From contig JAJQJQ010000010.1 of the NCBI GenBank assembly GCA_028622995.1, forward strand, positions 2,604,001 to 2,668,000: 64,000 nt of DNA, written 5' to 3'. The notes under the pieces are model-generated. The model searched no databases and was not told the origin of the DNA. It saw nothing but the letters and a program-made list of their open reading frames with translations. The DNA comes from Panagrolaimus kolymaensis (taxonomy: Eukaryota > Nematoda > Chromadorea > Rhabditida > Panagrolaimidae). A program made the translations under genes and the position numbers. Shown one piece after another: positions 1 through 10,868 of this stretch (within the stretch, counting starts at the first letter, position 1; each line of letters begins with the position of its first letter).

Positions 1-1
1 T

Positions 2-166
2 CGAGATAATTTTCAAGAACGAGTGGACTTTCCTAATGGTGATTATTATCCTGGAGGCCGCGAAGTTTACAGTCCAGGAACTCGATATTACAACAGCGCT
101 TCTAATTTTTATTCAAGTGTTTCTTCATTTTTACTTTTAACTATCATTTATTTTGTTTTTGAATAA
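2..166 (+). CDS. 3' end of a gene cut by the window edge, possible GPI-anchored surface protein
   Basis: An open frame enters at the left edge and stops at 164-166. The visible residues are rich in Tyr, Asn, Gly, Pro and Arg and then turn into a short Ser-rich stretch followed by a hydrophobic end (FLLLTIIYFVF). A C-terminal hydrophobic tail after small residues is the usual form of a GPI-attachment signal, but it could also be the end of a final membrane helix. An AATAAA lies directly over the stop codon. No family can be named from about 55 residues, and the 5' part of the gene is outside the window. Confidence 0.5.
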   Translation, partial: RDNFQERVDFPNGDYYPGGREVYSPGTRYYNSASNFYSSVSSFLLLTIIYFVFE

Positions 167-384
167 AAAAATTTGATGTTTGTTTTTTTACGTGAAAACA
201 AATGACCAAAAAAATTAAGGAACAAGAAAAAAATCAAAAACTTCCGACTGGCAAAAGAGAAAAAAGTACATTTTGTGTAGTGCTGGCTCTGATAAGGGAA
301 AGATAAAAGCAAGCACCTGTCTAAATTATTTTTCAAGTATCTTCTTCCTTTTTTTGGCAAAACTTGTTATTTTTTTCCTTTGTA

Positions 385-2181
385 ATGGAAAATATTAAAA
401 ATGAAATAGAAAATTTAAATGAAATTATTAGAAATCAAAAAAGGATAGTTTCCTTAATTTCTGTGATATCCACTTTGAGTATTTTACCCGTTGGATATCA
501 TATTATCGCTCTAAATGTCCCAGCAGTTACAATTCAAAATGCGTTGGTAGAAAATTTATATAATGAACAGAAAATATTATTATCTAAAGGATTTTTGGAT
601 ATTATTTGGTAAGCTTTTTTTATGCTTCTAAAGTTAATAATATGCAAATTTTAGGGCTTTCATAGTTGCTACTCAAGCAATAGGAGCTTTTATTGGATGT
701 ATATTTTTGCATAAAATGGAAAAATCTTTTGGCACTAAACGAGCGTTAATGCTGTATAATAATATCATTTTATTGATTGCAAGCTTCTTGTTTTTTGTAT
801 CATTTTATTTCAACACTTTATTATTTTTGATTATTGGTCGCTTACTTGTTGGTGTTTACACTGGAATAAGCTGTGCTTTGGTACCCATTTTTATTCAGGA
901 GTTGGCGCCAAAACATCTCAAAGTGAGATTTAAATTAACTAAAATTAAAATAAAAAAGGATTCTTTTAGGGTGCTTTAAGTTGCTTTGTACATATTGGAG
1001 TTTGTGCAGGTTCAGCTCTTGGAGCATTTCTTTCAATAGAAAATATATTAGGCGATAGTCAAACATGGCATTTGTTACTTTGTGTTCCAGTTATTTTTGG
1101 TTTAACTCAAATTGCATTGAATTATTATACACCAAATTCGCCAAATTATTGTTTGATAAATGAAAATAAAGCTGAAGCTGCAAATTCCATAAAGTAAGAA
1201 GCTTCACAAGCACAACAATTTAAATTTAACTTTGATAATTAATAGATTTTATTATGCTGTAGAAAATTATGATGATGATATGGTTGTTGCAGAATACAAA
1301 CAAATTGTAACAAAGATTCCAACACAAATTTCTTTTTATGAAGCAATTACTGATCCCAAAGTTCGAAAAGGTGTAATTCTTGGGATGCTTGTTAGTGGAA
1401 CTCAAGTATTCAGTGGAAGCATGGCAGTTGTGTCATATTCAACATCGTAAGTTTATGACTTTAAATATTTATATAAAACATTTTTTATAGAATGTTTACA
1501 GCTGCATCGTTTACAAAATTTCTTATTCCATACATTCCATCTTTAGGGGCATTATTTAGCATAATTTTAACTTTGCCAGCTTTAAGCCTGGTTGAAACTT
1601 GTGGTAGAAAAAAACTATTAATTAATACTTTAGTCGTTTGTGCTGCTTCTAATTATTTAATGACATTTTTCTCGCTTGTTTCGGAAATGGTGAATGTTGG
1701 AAGTTGGGCTTCTCTATGTTTCGCCTTCACATTTTTACTTTTCGGAATCGGATACAATGTAGGAGCTGGACCTGTGGCTTATTTTATTCCAGGTGAACTT
1801 GTTCCACCACATGCAAGCGGTGTGGCACTTGGTTGTGGTGTTGCTGTAAATTGGTTAGCCACAATGATTACAAATCTTTTATATTATCCTTTGATTCAAT
1901 TTGTGGGAGGATGGAGTTATTTATTATTCGCAATTCCAACGTTTGTTTATTAACTTTAAAACTTTAGAAAACAAATTATTTATTTCAGAACAATTGCGCT
2001 TATTATTTTGTATTACGAGCTTCCCGAAAATATTGGTAATAACGAAAGTCCGAGCGAAGAGGAACAATTAGTACTAACTTGTAATTTTAATGAATATTCT
2101 GAAGATGATCCTCGAATTTATGGTACATTTGATAGACAAACAACGACAACATCAAACTCATCAAGGACAAATTCAGTTTAA
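385..2181 (+). CDS. SLC2/GLUT-family sugar transporter (major facilitator superfamily), divergent
   Basis: Six exons: 385-608, 655-922, 970-1193, 1246-1446, 1491-1940, 1989-2181; the frame closes to give 519 residues, the normal GLUT length. Twelve hydrophobic segments are expected. Family marks seen: the TM4-TM5 stretch GRLLVGVYTGISCALVPIF ending in ELAPKHLKGAL, the mid-molecule CGRKKLL after TM8, GAGPVAYFIPGEL in TM10, and a terminal LPEN motif. Known family role: facilitated transport of hexoses or related polyols across the plasma membrane. Several substrate-linked motifs are changed: TM7 QLSG is TQVFSG, the TM10 Trp is Tyr, and PESPR is PNSPN, so the substrate need not be glucose. The start is the first ATG in frame, after a possible trans-splice acceptor (ttttcaag) near 338. 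Confidence 0.9.
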
Positions 2182-2213
2182 AAAAATAATTGCATAAAGT
2201 CTTTATCTGTCAT

Positions 2214-2733
2214 CTAAGGAAATCCGCAATGTACTTCAAGAGAAATTTTTTCAAGCATACAAGCATCTGAACGCCACATATTCCATTTACCGGTTTTTTC
2301 TTGAATTTCACTATTGTATGAATAAAATCTAACACATTTATGATTGTTATTTGGTGTTTTTGAAATCACTGAGTCTCTATCAGCTCCTTTGCAATCAATA
2401 TCACACGTTTGTCGAGAGTCTAAAAAATAATAATGCATTACAACAAAAAAGCCATGACTGTTTTTTTTTCTCGTTTACTTGTGATTAATTCACATTTTGC
2501 TGGAATACCAATTGAGTCATTTTTGTAAAAAAGGCGGCAAGAACCGGGAGTCTTTCCATCTTTGCTTGCTTCACAAGTTAGTTCACGTCTTTCTAAAATA
2601 AACAAAAAATGAAAATGGAACATTACAATAAATTCCAACCCCATTTAATCAAAGTGTTTGAATAATTTACATGATTTTGAGCAATCACAGAAGAATAAAA
2701 ATAAATTAAAGAAATAAAGAAAAATAGCAACAT
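2214..2733 (-). CDS. Small secreted cysteine-containing protein, unknown family
   Basis: Three exons on the minus strand: the first starts at 2733 and encodes a clean signal peptide (MLLFFFISLIYFYSSVIAQ); the second is 2479-2592; the third is 2214-2419. The exon 2-3 junction closes in frame. The end of exon 1 is unclear: the obvious donor after 2671 leaves a one-base phase problem, so the true donor may lie further in (a weak gttgg site near 2643). The mature part holds about seven cysteines in two loose halves (ELTCEASKDGKTPGSC and RQTCDIDCKGADRDS). I do not recognise the family. It shares a divergent 0.6 kb upstream region with the Vax homeobox gene. Confidence 0.6.
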
Positions 2734-3364
2734 TCTTTTTTACGTCAAAGGCTTTAAAAAAATGTGCAAATATAATGCTTTTGGAGGATCTTCAGTATCG
2801 CTTCAATCTAATCCTGTTTTTTTCTTCTTCTTTTTGCTTTTTTGGTTCCATTAATTTATCTAAAACAAACTTTTTTTTTTCTTATCCAAAATATTATCTT
2901 GCATTGCGTCTTTTTTTATTTTCCAAACTTTTTTTTCCAAGTTTTCATCCTCAAAGAAAAATAAATAAAAATGCGCATCAACACTAACTACCATCATGAC
3001 CTTTTATAAAAAACAAAAACAAAAGTAAGTTTATTTCATTGTTTTTTTGGTAAGATAGCAAGCAATTAAACACTTAAAAAACTCCATCCATTAACCTTAA
3101 AAAAGATGTCCATTTTTAAATGAATAATAATAATAAAAAGTAGAGAAGAGTAAAACTTTTTAAAACAATAATAATGAAGAGATGAAAATGAAAACAGATT
3201 GAAAAAAATAATGGCACTTGAAAGGGGAAAGAAGAAGAGTGCGCAGCCTTTTGTTACTAAAATTTGCGCATTTACTTTGGCAATGCCAAAGATGAACGGT
3301 CAAAAGTGCAAACCAAACGAAGACGACGACCAGAAAAAAACCAAGCATTTTATTCTTTAAATTT
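2734..3364. promoter_or_regulatory. Divergent intergenic region between the small secreted protein and the Vax homeobox gene
   Basis: 631 bp with no supported coding exon. The content is T-rich and A-rich low complexity, with a more mixed block at about 3235-3340. It must carry the upstream control sequences of both flanking genes if they have any. No specific site is recognised. Confidence 0.4.
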
Positions 3365-4029
3365 ATGGATAAAATGGCTGATGTCCCTCATTATTGTCAA
3401 GTTTTAGAAGTTGCTGGTAAAAAATCTAATTTTTTTAAATGTCTAAAATAAAAATTTTTAGCTGCCGATGGAACAATAAAAAAGCTTATCTTTCCAAAAG
3501 CTTTGGATTTGAATCGCCCAAAACGTCCTAGAACCACTTTTTCTGAAGAACAATTAGTCATTTTGAAACAGGAATTTGATAGAAATCCTTATTTAATTGG
3601 AAAAGAGCGAAAAGAATTAGCCAAAAGACTTGATTTGACTGAAACCCAAGTAAGCTATCTTAATATTTCGTCGATATTTTTTTCAATCCACCTTTTAGGT
3701 GAAAGTATGGTTCCAAAATCGAAGAACGAAATACAAACGGCCGCTAACTTTTGAAGAGCAAATATTGTAAGTTTTTATTATAAATTTTCTTTTTGATCTA
3801 AACGTTTGTCTTTAGAGACAACATGGAACAAAAACAAAAAGATCAATGTGTTGATTTAACAAAGAAATCACAGCCACCTTCAAACAGCAATAATAATTAT
3901 ATTCCTTTACCATTATTGCAACAAACCCGAAACCCTTTCTTTCAACATTCGCAAACTTCTGATCATTCCACTTTTCAAACAAAATGGCAGCTTTTTGAAA
4001 ACGCATTTACCAAAAATGGATGTTTTTAA
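3365..4029 (+). CDS. ceh-5: Vax-class homeodomain transcription factor (C. elegans ceh-5 type)
   Basis: Four exons (3365-3416, 3462-3649, 3699-3766, 3816-4029) give 173 residues. The homeodomain occupies about residues 37-96, with RPKRPRTTFSEEQL at its start and ETQVKVWFQNRRTKYKR in helix 3 (Gln at position 50). The flank just before it, DGTIKKLIFPKALDLNRPKR, matches the conserved pre-homeodomain arm of Vax proteins (GTIRE-I-LPKGLDL-RPKR), which separates it from the related Emx and Not classes. The C-terminal part is short and Gln/Asn/Ser-rich. Family role: DNA-binding nuclear regulator, with ventral eye and forebrain patterning roles in vertebrates. The nematode role is not inferred here. 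One intron splits the homeodomain before Val-Lys-Val-Trp. Confidence 0.88.
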
Positions 4030-4111
4030 TAATATTTTTATTTTTTTATTTTTTAGCATAATAACAATAAAGCTTTTTGTTCGTAATATTTATATTTTTT
4101 ATTTACAATTT

Positions 4112-4742
4112 TTATGCTTTGGTTTTAACCCAATCATTTCCCCTTCCTTGATATGTTCCTCCAAAGGCATCATTCAAATTGCTATTCACACCAGGTGGTC
4201 CAGCAGGAGCTGGAACGTCGGATGGAGTCATAGGTGCTGCTATTACAGGTTGAGACAATGGAACTTCTTGGTCGCCATCTTGAAGAGCGACACCAGAAGC
4301 AAAACCACCTTGATTGTAATTTTGGGGAGAATAACCTAAAGCAAAGTTTGAATTTCTTGAAATATTAAAATAGCACTTACGTGGACCACCATAACCACCA
4401 TTATAAGGAGCCGTGTATCTATATTGAGGATAATATCCTGAATAGCCACCATATCTACTTCCACCATATCTCATAGCATAGTCATTTAATGGATTATTAA
4501 AAACATTAGCTCCATATCTTTTCATTAACGATGAAGCAAAATATTCTGGTGCTTGCTCTTGATTTCCCCAACCCATATATGGTGCATCGCCGGTAAGCTG
4601 ATTTAATTCAGCTAAACCACCAGCAGCCTCAATAGTAATAACAGCGCTAATAAGAATTGCCACAGCAATGGAATAACCTAAAAACAATTTTGTGGAAGCT
4701 TCAAAAAAGGATATTCGACTTACTTCGAATTGAAGATTTCAT
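4112..4742 (-). CDS. Secreted Gly/Tyr-rich protein, unknown family
   Basis: Three exons on the minus strand: 4724-4742, 4381-4677 and 4112-4335; frames close. The short first exon adds MKSSIR to a hydrophobic signal sequence (SYSIAVAILISAVITIEAAG). The mature chain has a Gly/Tyr/Arg-rich middle (YGGSRYGGYSGYYPQYR) and a Pro/Ala/Gly-rich end, and almost no cysteine. Such composition is common in nematode extracellular and cuticle-associated proteins, but I recognise no domain. The stop lies 82 bp from the end of the Vax gene (convergent). A candidate acceptor (attcatag) lies about 11 nt before the ATG. Confidence 0.75.
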
Positions 4743-5766
4743 GTTTATAGAACTATGAATAATATAATAAAGAAAGATGAGCCTCACAGAAGATTGCGGA
4801 TTTGTCGCGTTTCCACTTATCTAATTTTTGAAGTAGATTCTTCAATAAAAAAATTGTTTGAATCACAAACAATGAACGTGATGTGATGTGAGACGTTTCA
4901 TGTTTATTTATAGTTAGTTCTTTCTTAGAACACTTCTAAGTACTTGGCAGTTTTATTATTTCTTAAACTTGCTTAATAATAGGTGTCAAATAAGAAAAAA
5001 AGTCTAGCGGAACAAATGGAGATGACAATTTAGAAGGCGTACAACAAAACGATGAGTAATCAAATTGAAACGAGTTTAACGTCAGCTTTTGTTTTTATTT
5101 TATTATTTTGGTTTATATTTTCTTGTGGGTTAATGGCTTTTCAAGGTTGCGCTTTCAAATCAACAAAAAACAAATGACTTCAGTGATAGAGTTTAACGAA
5201 ATGCGCTTGCAATGTTAATGTTTTTTTTTAGTTTTTTGTAGAAATTTTTATGACGTAAAAAACAAAGGCGAAAAAATCAGGTTCCAATTTGATTTGACCT
5301 CAACAACAAAATGATCCGTAACAAAACCAGAATTTATATTCAACCGAACAATGGCTCATTCAGAAAGAACAAAAAAAAAGTTGTCAAACGCAATTTTCTT
5401 TTGAATCAGCTTATTTGCCAAATTGTTTTTTTGATTCAAGCAATTATTTTATTTTCTTTGAAAGTTATTTTTTTTAATGAAAACATTTCTTACTTTCGTA
5501 AATCGAAAAAGTGAAAAATCTGTTTTTGTTATGGTTGATAAATTGTGTCTAAACACCGATTTGTTTCATTTTTTCAATTTTATTCCTCATTTTTTCAATT
5601 AAACATCGACAAGGAAAAAAAGATGGATGTAAATACAAAAAATACGATACAATGCAATCAAAATGTTTAACAGCCCGTGTAAAAAAAGAGGGAAAACGAG
5701 GGCACCTGCAGAGCAAAAAAAAAATCAAATTGTCATCGTCTGCGCCTTAAAAGCCATCACAATGTA
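4743..5766. promoter_or_regulatory. Divergent intergenic region upstream of the collagen
   Basis: About 1 kb between the Gly/Tyr-rich gene and the collagen, which point away from each other. It contains only short Lys/Phe/Ile-rich open frames typical of A+T-rich DNA. No defined element was recognised; it is the likely promoter region for both genes. Confidence 0.35.
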
Positions 5767-6900
5767 ATGCAATATGTTCAGTTCAGAATACATGCAATGA
5801 CGGCAAGCATGAATGGTGATCGTATTATTGTACTCATTGCAACTTCTGCATGTTTCGTAGTTTTACTTACTGCATGTTATATTATTCCAAAATTACATTC
5901 TGAAATTAATGAAATCCACGATTATGTTTTTGTTTCAATCCAAGAATTTCGAGTTTGTTTTAATGTAGTTTTTTGAAATGGTGATTTTTAATTTAGACTG
6001 AAACTGATGCAGCATGGGAAGATTTAATGATAGTTCAACAAGCATTTACACCTTCAACCAAAAGCAATTTGTTGCCATTTGATAAATTTGTTATGTCTCA
6101 AAGAAAACGGCGCCAAAATAATAATTTACCTGAATGGTGCAATTGCGGAATCGTTCCAACTTGTCCTCCTGGTCCACCTGGACCTCCAGGATCGGCAGGT
6201 GAAAACGGAGGTAATTGTTTTTTGTTTTATCCTAAAAAATTACCAATACAACGGCTATTTTTAGAACATGGCTATCCCGGTCCACCAGGTCGTCCATCAA
6301 CTTCTAGCAGCAGTAGTTCCAAATCATGCGATATTCCAAGCGAATGTGTTAAATGCCCTGCAACCCCTGGCGAACCTGGACCTGATGGTCTACCAGGTCC
6401 TCCCGGCCCTGATGGAGCTCCTGGTCTTCCTGGAAAATTGATCAATGGAAGAGGTTTACCTGGACCTCCAGGGCCTGTTGGTGATCCAGGCATACCAGGT
6501 AATAAATTGTTATTTGAGTTATAAAGATATTAATAATAACACAATTAGGCAGACCCGGCTTGCCTGCTCCAGGACATGCTCTCGCTTCAGACTCTACTCC
6601 TCGAAAAGGCAAACCTGGTCCACCTGGACGTCCTGGTGCTATTGGTGCACCAGGTAAAGCTGGTAAATCAGGAAAATCTGGAACTCCTGGAAAGGAAGGA
6701 CAAGCAGGGCCAATCGGTCCTCCAGGAACTCCTGGCGAACCAGGTCTTGAAGGAGATAATGGAAGACGAGGAAATCCTGGAATTCCTGGTAATTTTATTT
6801 AAAATTATTATAAATAACCTATTTATTTATTTTAGGCAATGATGCCGCTTATTGTCCTTGCCCTCCTCGAAGTTTCGTTTATCTCCTTCGCTCCATTTAA
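5767..6900 (+). CDS. Cuticle collagen
   Basis: Five exons (5767-5952, 5997-6210, 6265-6498, 6549-6788, 6836-6900) give 312 residues. Order of parts: a short cytoplasmic start, a hydrophobic segment ([21 protein letters not shown]), an N-terminal non-collagen region ending in the subtilisin-type cleavage site SQRKRRQ, then interrupted Gly-X-Y blocks bounded by cysteine clusters ([20 protein letters not shown]), and the terminal YCPCPPRS motif. This is the standard layout of nematode cuticular collagens, which are secreted by the hypodermis, trimerise, and are cross-linked through the cysteines and Tyr residues. An alternative start ten residues in (MTASMNGD) is possible. The gene runs tail to tail with the GFR-alpha-like gene; the stops are 35 bp apart. 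Confidence 0.95.
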
Positions 6901-6935
6901 CGAAAATCTTTTTTTATTGAGCTCGAATAATTTTT

Positions 6936-9237
6936 TTAAACAACTCTATTGCAAATATAAACAATAATAAATGTTGATAAAATATAAAAATTTGGCATTA
7001 TTTTAAAACTATTATTAATTATAGGTAACCCGTCAAGAAGATCAATAACACGAATTTGTTTAACTGCGGATAAAATAAGCTGGTATCGATCAGCTTTTTC
7101 AAGCAAAAAGGCATATTCTAATTTTTGAACATAAGGCGAACAAATCTATAAATAATAATTAGAGGCGAATTAGTTTTCTAAAAAAAATTTACTTTTTCCA
7201 TGCGTCCCACATGCCACCGAGATTCTGTATCATTCGTGTAAGCATCCACACCATACCACTGTAGTTGAAGCATTACAGTTGCTCCTTTAGTAAACTCATC
7301 AAGGGTAACTATTCGACATAACATGTCCTATAATTGCATTTCTTAGGGCTTATTTAGAATAGAATCTTTTACCTTTGGCATAACCCTTTCCAATGCAAAT
7401 TGTAATCGGCTTACAATATCTTTCACCACCGAACTTTCAGGACTAACCAATCCAGATTTTTCTCGATATTTTTTAGGCACCTTTTCTTTAAATATTTTTA
7501 ATTCTCTCATTGAATAACCTAATGTTATATATAATCCTGGATTAAGTTCAGCAGGCATGTCTTCAGATGTATCACAAATAAATTCACCTGATTGGCAAAT
7601 ACACGCTCCACGGCCATCTATATATAATTTTTCACCAAATGCAATTTTAGTTTGAAGTGTTTGACATGAACCATCGGGCAAACATGGAAGTTCATGGCAG
7701 CTTAACTCTTCACTTTCGGAACATTCACACCATGAAGAGCATTGACCCGACCAATCATAATATTGCTGAAGGGGAAAAATAAAATGAAAAAATAAAAAAT
7801 TTTCTTTTTAAAACTTACTCTAATTACAGAATTTTTGTAATGTGTAATCCAAGTTCCATCAATATTGCGTGCCATACAACCGCCTGAAATCCAAAATTTT
7901 TTATTTAAAAAATTATTAAATTTTAATTATTCACCTTCTGGAGGTGGAGCTTGTGTAATATAAGCATCAGTGGGATAAGTATGTAAATTTTTCCTTTTGA
8001 ATGGTTTTATTGTTGTTGGCATTATTTCCAAATCTTCTGTGGAGTTACTAATAAGCATATCTTCAACCAATACAACTCCCTTTTTCTTTGCAGCTGAACC
8101 ACTTTTTTGGACTGATTCTTTTTGCGTGGTTTTAGAAGATTTTATTTTCTTTTGTTCAAGAAGAAGCAATTCTGTGGTATTTTTAATTTGATCTTCATCA
8201 GCTGCAATCGTTGTTGCCATAGTTGTTGTGCTCGTAGTTGTTGATGAAGGTTTTTCTGTTGTAGTTTTTTCAACTGAATTAGAAATATCATTATTTTGCC
8301 AATTTTGTTCAATATCTAAATCATTTTCAGGCTCTTGAATTTGTTGTGGCGGCAAATGATGGTTTGCATAATCTTCCATGGCACTTTCTATAAAAGTTAT
8401 CCCATTCATAGATTTTTTAAACATTTGTGAATAATAAGACTTACCAACACATGGATTACTTGGCAACATTAAAGATTGAAATTGCATGCATTGTTTATCT
8501 TTCTCCGGGCAGTAACATGGCATTTCCAATGGAGTTCCTCTAATCGTTAACATTTTTTCTCGACATTTTGTTAAATTCTTTGCATTGCATACTCCTCCTT
8601 CCGTAACCGAACAACTTTCATTAAAAAATTGTAAACGTCGCCTATATAAAAAAACTTTTAAATTGTCTATTTAATTGCTTTGCTTTTGCATTCTTACTTG
8701 CAATAAGAGTCAACATGGCACATTTCAATTGCATCACTGCAAAGGTCGTTAGGCTTGTCACCCGGATGTGAATACATGCATCGAGGATACATCATGTGCT
8801 GAAAAAAACCATAGCAATACTTTTTAAAATTAATTAGCTTCATTACTTGTAAATTTTTGCATTCACTATCAGCAGTATGGCATTGACAAAATGTTACGGC
8901 TTCTGAAAGTTGGGTAGATACGTAACGAGAAAATCGTCGAAGAGCCTAGAGATTTAAAAAAAACATTGTGAATTAGTTGAGAAAATGTGTATATAAATAC
9001 CCCAGCACATTGTGTTCGAACACAATTTCCATCCATGGTGCATTTCATAAACACTTCACTCAAATGCCATTTACAAGTTTCATTGAGTTCACATCTTTTA
9101 TGTGCGGCTTTGCAAGTGCTTGCTAAAATAAAAATAAAATGTAATTCAAATTATTGAATTTTTTAACTACTTTTGTTTTGATCATTCGATGTTATGGAGC
9201 TTACAAAAGTTAATAAAATGATTAAAGCCAACCGCAT
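6936..9237 (-). CDS. GDNF-receptor-alpha-like protein with signal peptide and probable GPI anchor
   Basis: Ten exons on the minus strand: 9171-9237, 9001-9122, 8847-8945, 8698-8798, 8445-8641, 7935-8387, 7819-7883, 7373-7765, 7193-7327, 6936-7145; all frames close, 613 residues. It starts with a signal peptide (MRLALIILLTFVSSITS). Residues about 23-200 carry two cysteine domains of the GDNF receptor/GAS1 type (CKAAHKRCELNETCKWHL; CSDAIEMCHVDSYCKRRL followed by PLEMPCYCP). A Thr/Ser linker (about 240-330) leads to a further Cys-rich part (WSGQCSSWCECSES; GACICQSGEFIC). The last residues (NFYILSTFIIVYICNRVV) look like a GPI signal. Vertebrate GFR-alphas are GPI-anchored co-receptors for Ret. 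The nematode ligand and partner are unknown. Confidence 0.8.
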
Positions 9238-10868
9238 TGCAAAATAGCAAAGTTAAGGGAAAGATCGATCTAATAAATTCATATCATCTTTTATCCATAT
9301 TAATGAATATACTTTCTCTCAAAAGAAATTCTTGCATGATACATACCTTTAATAAAAAATAAATTTTTAGAGCGGATATCACTTTCTCAAGTATGAATAA
9401 AATAATAATAAATATGCGCGAAAATTATTTGAAAACGAAACAAAAGAAAAAAGTTTACTAATAATAATAAGTGTTCTCATGGGTTTACTTTTTTGAAATT
9501 TCATTCATAAAAAAACGAACACCACTATGTTGATCTACAAGACTAGGACGACGACAAATTTCTTTAAAGTTTAAAGTTGGCGCATCAAAAAAAATTGCGT
9601 ATAGACACTTATGTCAAAATTTACAGGAAAACATTCCTCCATTGGAAGCTTACTTCTCCGACGTCCACGAAGAAGGCAAAACATCAAAAGGAAGCAAGGG
9701 GGCAATTGGAAATAAGACTTCCAAAAAAAGGCTCACAAAAAAAAATTGTCGAAAAAATAAGTTTAGGGAAGCATAAAAGAAACAATGGAATATGAAAGAG
9801 CAAGAAGTACCTCATTTTTTAAAGGGTTTTTGTTTCTTAAAACAAAAAAACATAAGAATAATAAGCAAGAAAAAATACAGCAGAAAAAAAAAATAAATGC
9901 AAAGTTGTCTTTTCCGGCAAAAAAATAATCGAATAGTGAGTTTTAAATTTAAAGATGGCGCCGCCGTTCAAAAAGTTAAAAAAAAGTGTCCAAATTTTTG
10001 GGTAAGCCTGCGTTTTAGAAACACATTTATAAAATTTTTTTCTGAACATTTGGCTTTTTTTTCTTTAAACATAGTTTTTACCAATAAATATTAATACAAC
10101 AACAACCCAAAAGTAAATTAAAAATGTAAAAAAAAGTTTTTAACTAACTTGACCTTAAAAAAGGGATATTAAATTACCAAATTTTAACACAAAAATAAAT
10201 AAGTTATAAAAAACTATTTTTACTCAATAAAACTTATAATATCATTAATTAAGCTTTGAATTTAATTCATATTTTCTGTAAACCAATTTTTCTCCCACTT
10301 TTTTTCCCACGCTTTTTTTCATTTCGGCTAAACTATTTTTTCTTTCTTTTTTTTGACTAGGTTTCACCATATAAAGCTTTTTATTTTGACATATGATAAG
10401 TATACTCCCCTTCCCATTATATTATAGAGGAAATACATGGCTAGGTTACAAAGTTAGAAATATAAAAAATTATATGAAAGAGAAAAAAAGAGTACACGAT
10501 GGAAGAAGAAAAAAATTCAAAAATTCAAGCTATAGAAGAATTTTTTTCTTCTATTCAAGCTTGCGACTTGCATTGCTACACATCTGTGAACTAATGAGTG
10601 GAAATCGTTTTTTTATTTTTTATTTTTATTTTAGCAACATAGCTACTAGAAAAAAAATGTGGCAGGGCAAATCTTCTTGAAGCTTAATTGAGATTGGCGT
10701 TTAAAAAAACGAAAAAGCATGCTTATTGAGAAAAAATAAATAAAAGAGATGGAGAGTTTGTTTTTGGTTGGTTGCAATGAGGTTAGTTGGTAGTAGGGAA
10801 AAATTTTGCTCCAGAATGAAAAAAAAAATTATGTTTACTTAAATAAAAATTGGTAGTAAACAAAAAAA
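9238..10868. other. 1.6 kb gap between the two GFR-alpha-like genes
   Basis: No supported exon. It holds the 5' flank of the downstream gene and the 3' flank of the upstream one. Open frames here are Lys/Phe-rich, lack splice support and are taken as chance. At this spacing the two genes are more likely to be separate transcription units than a tight operon, although that cannot be settled from sequence. Confidence 0.4.

Noticed and set aside
2775..2987. Plus-strand 70-residue Phe/Ser-rich frame
   Set aside because: Low-complexity T-rich DNA, no signal for splicing and no family likeness.
5311..5514. 67-residue Lys/Phe/Ile-rich frame upstream of the collagen
   Set aside because: Typical chance frame in A+T-rich DNA; no support.
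9577..10094. Several short frames on both strands between the GFR-alpha-like genes
   Set aside because: Lys/Phe-rich, no start context, no splice partners.
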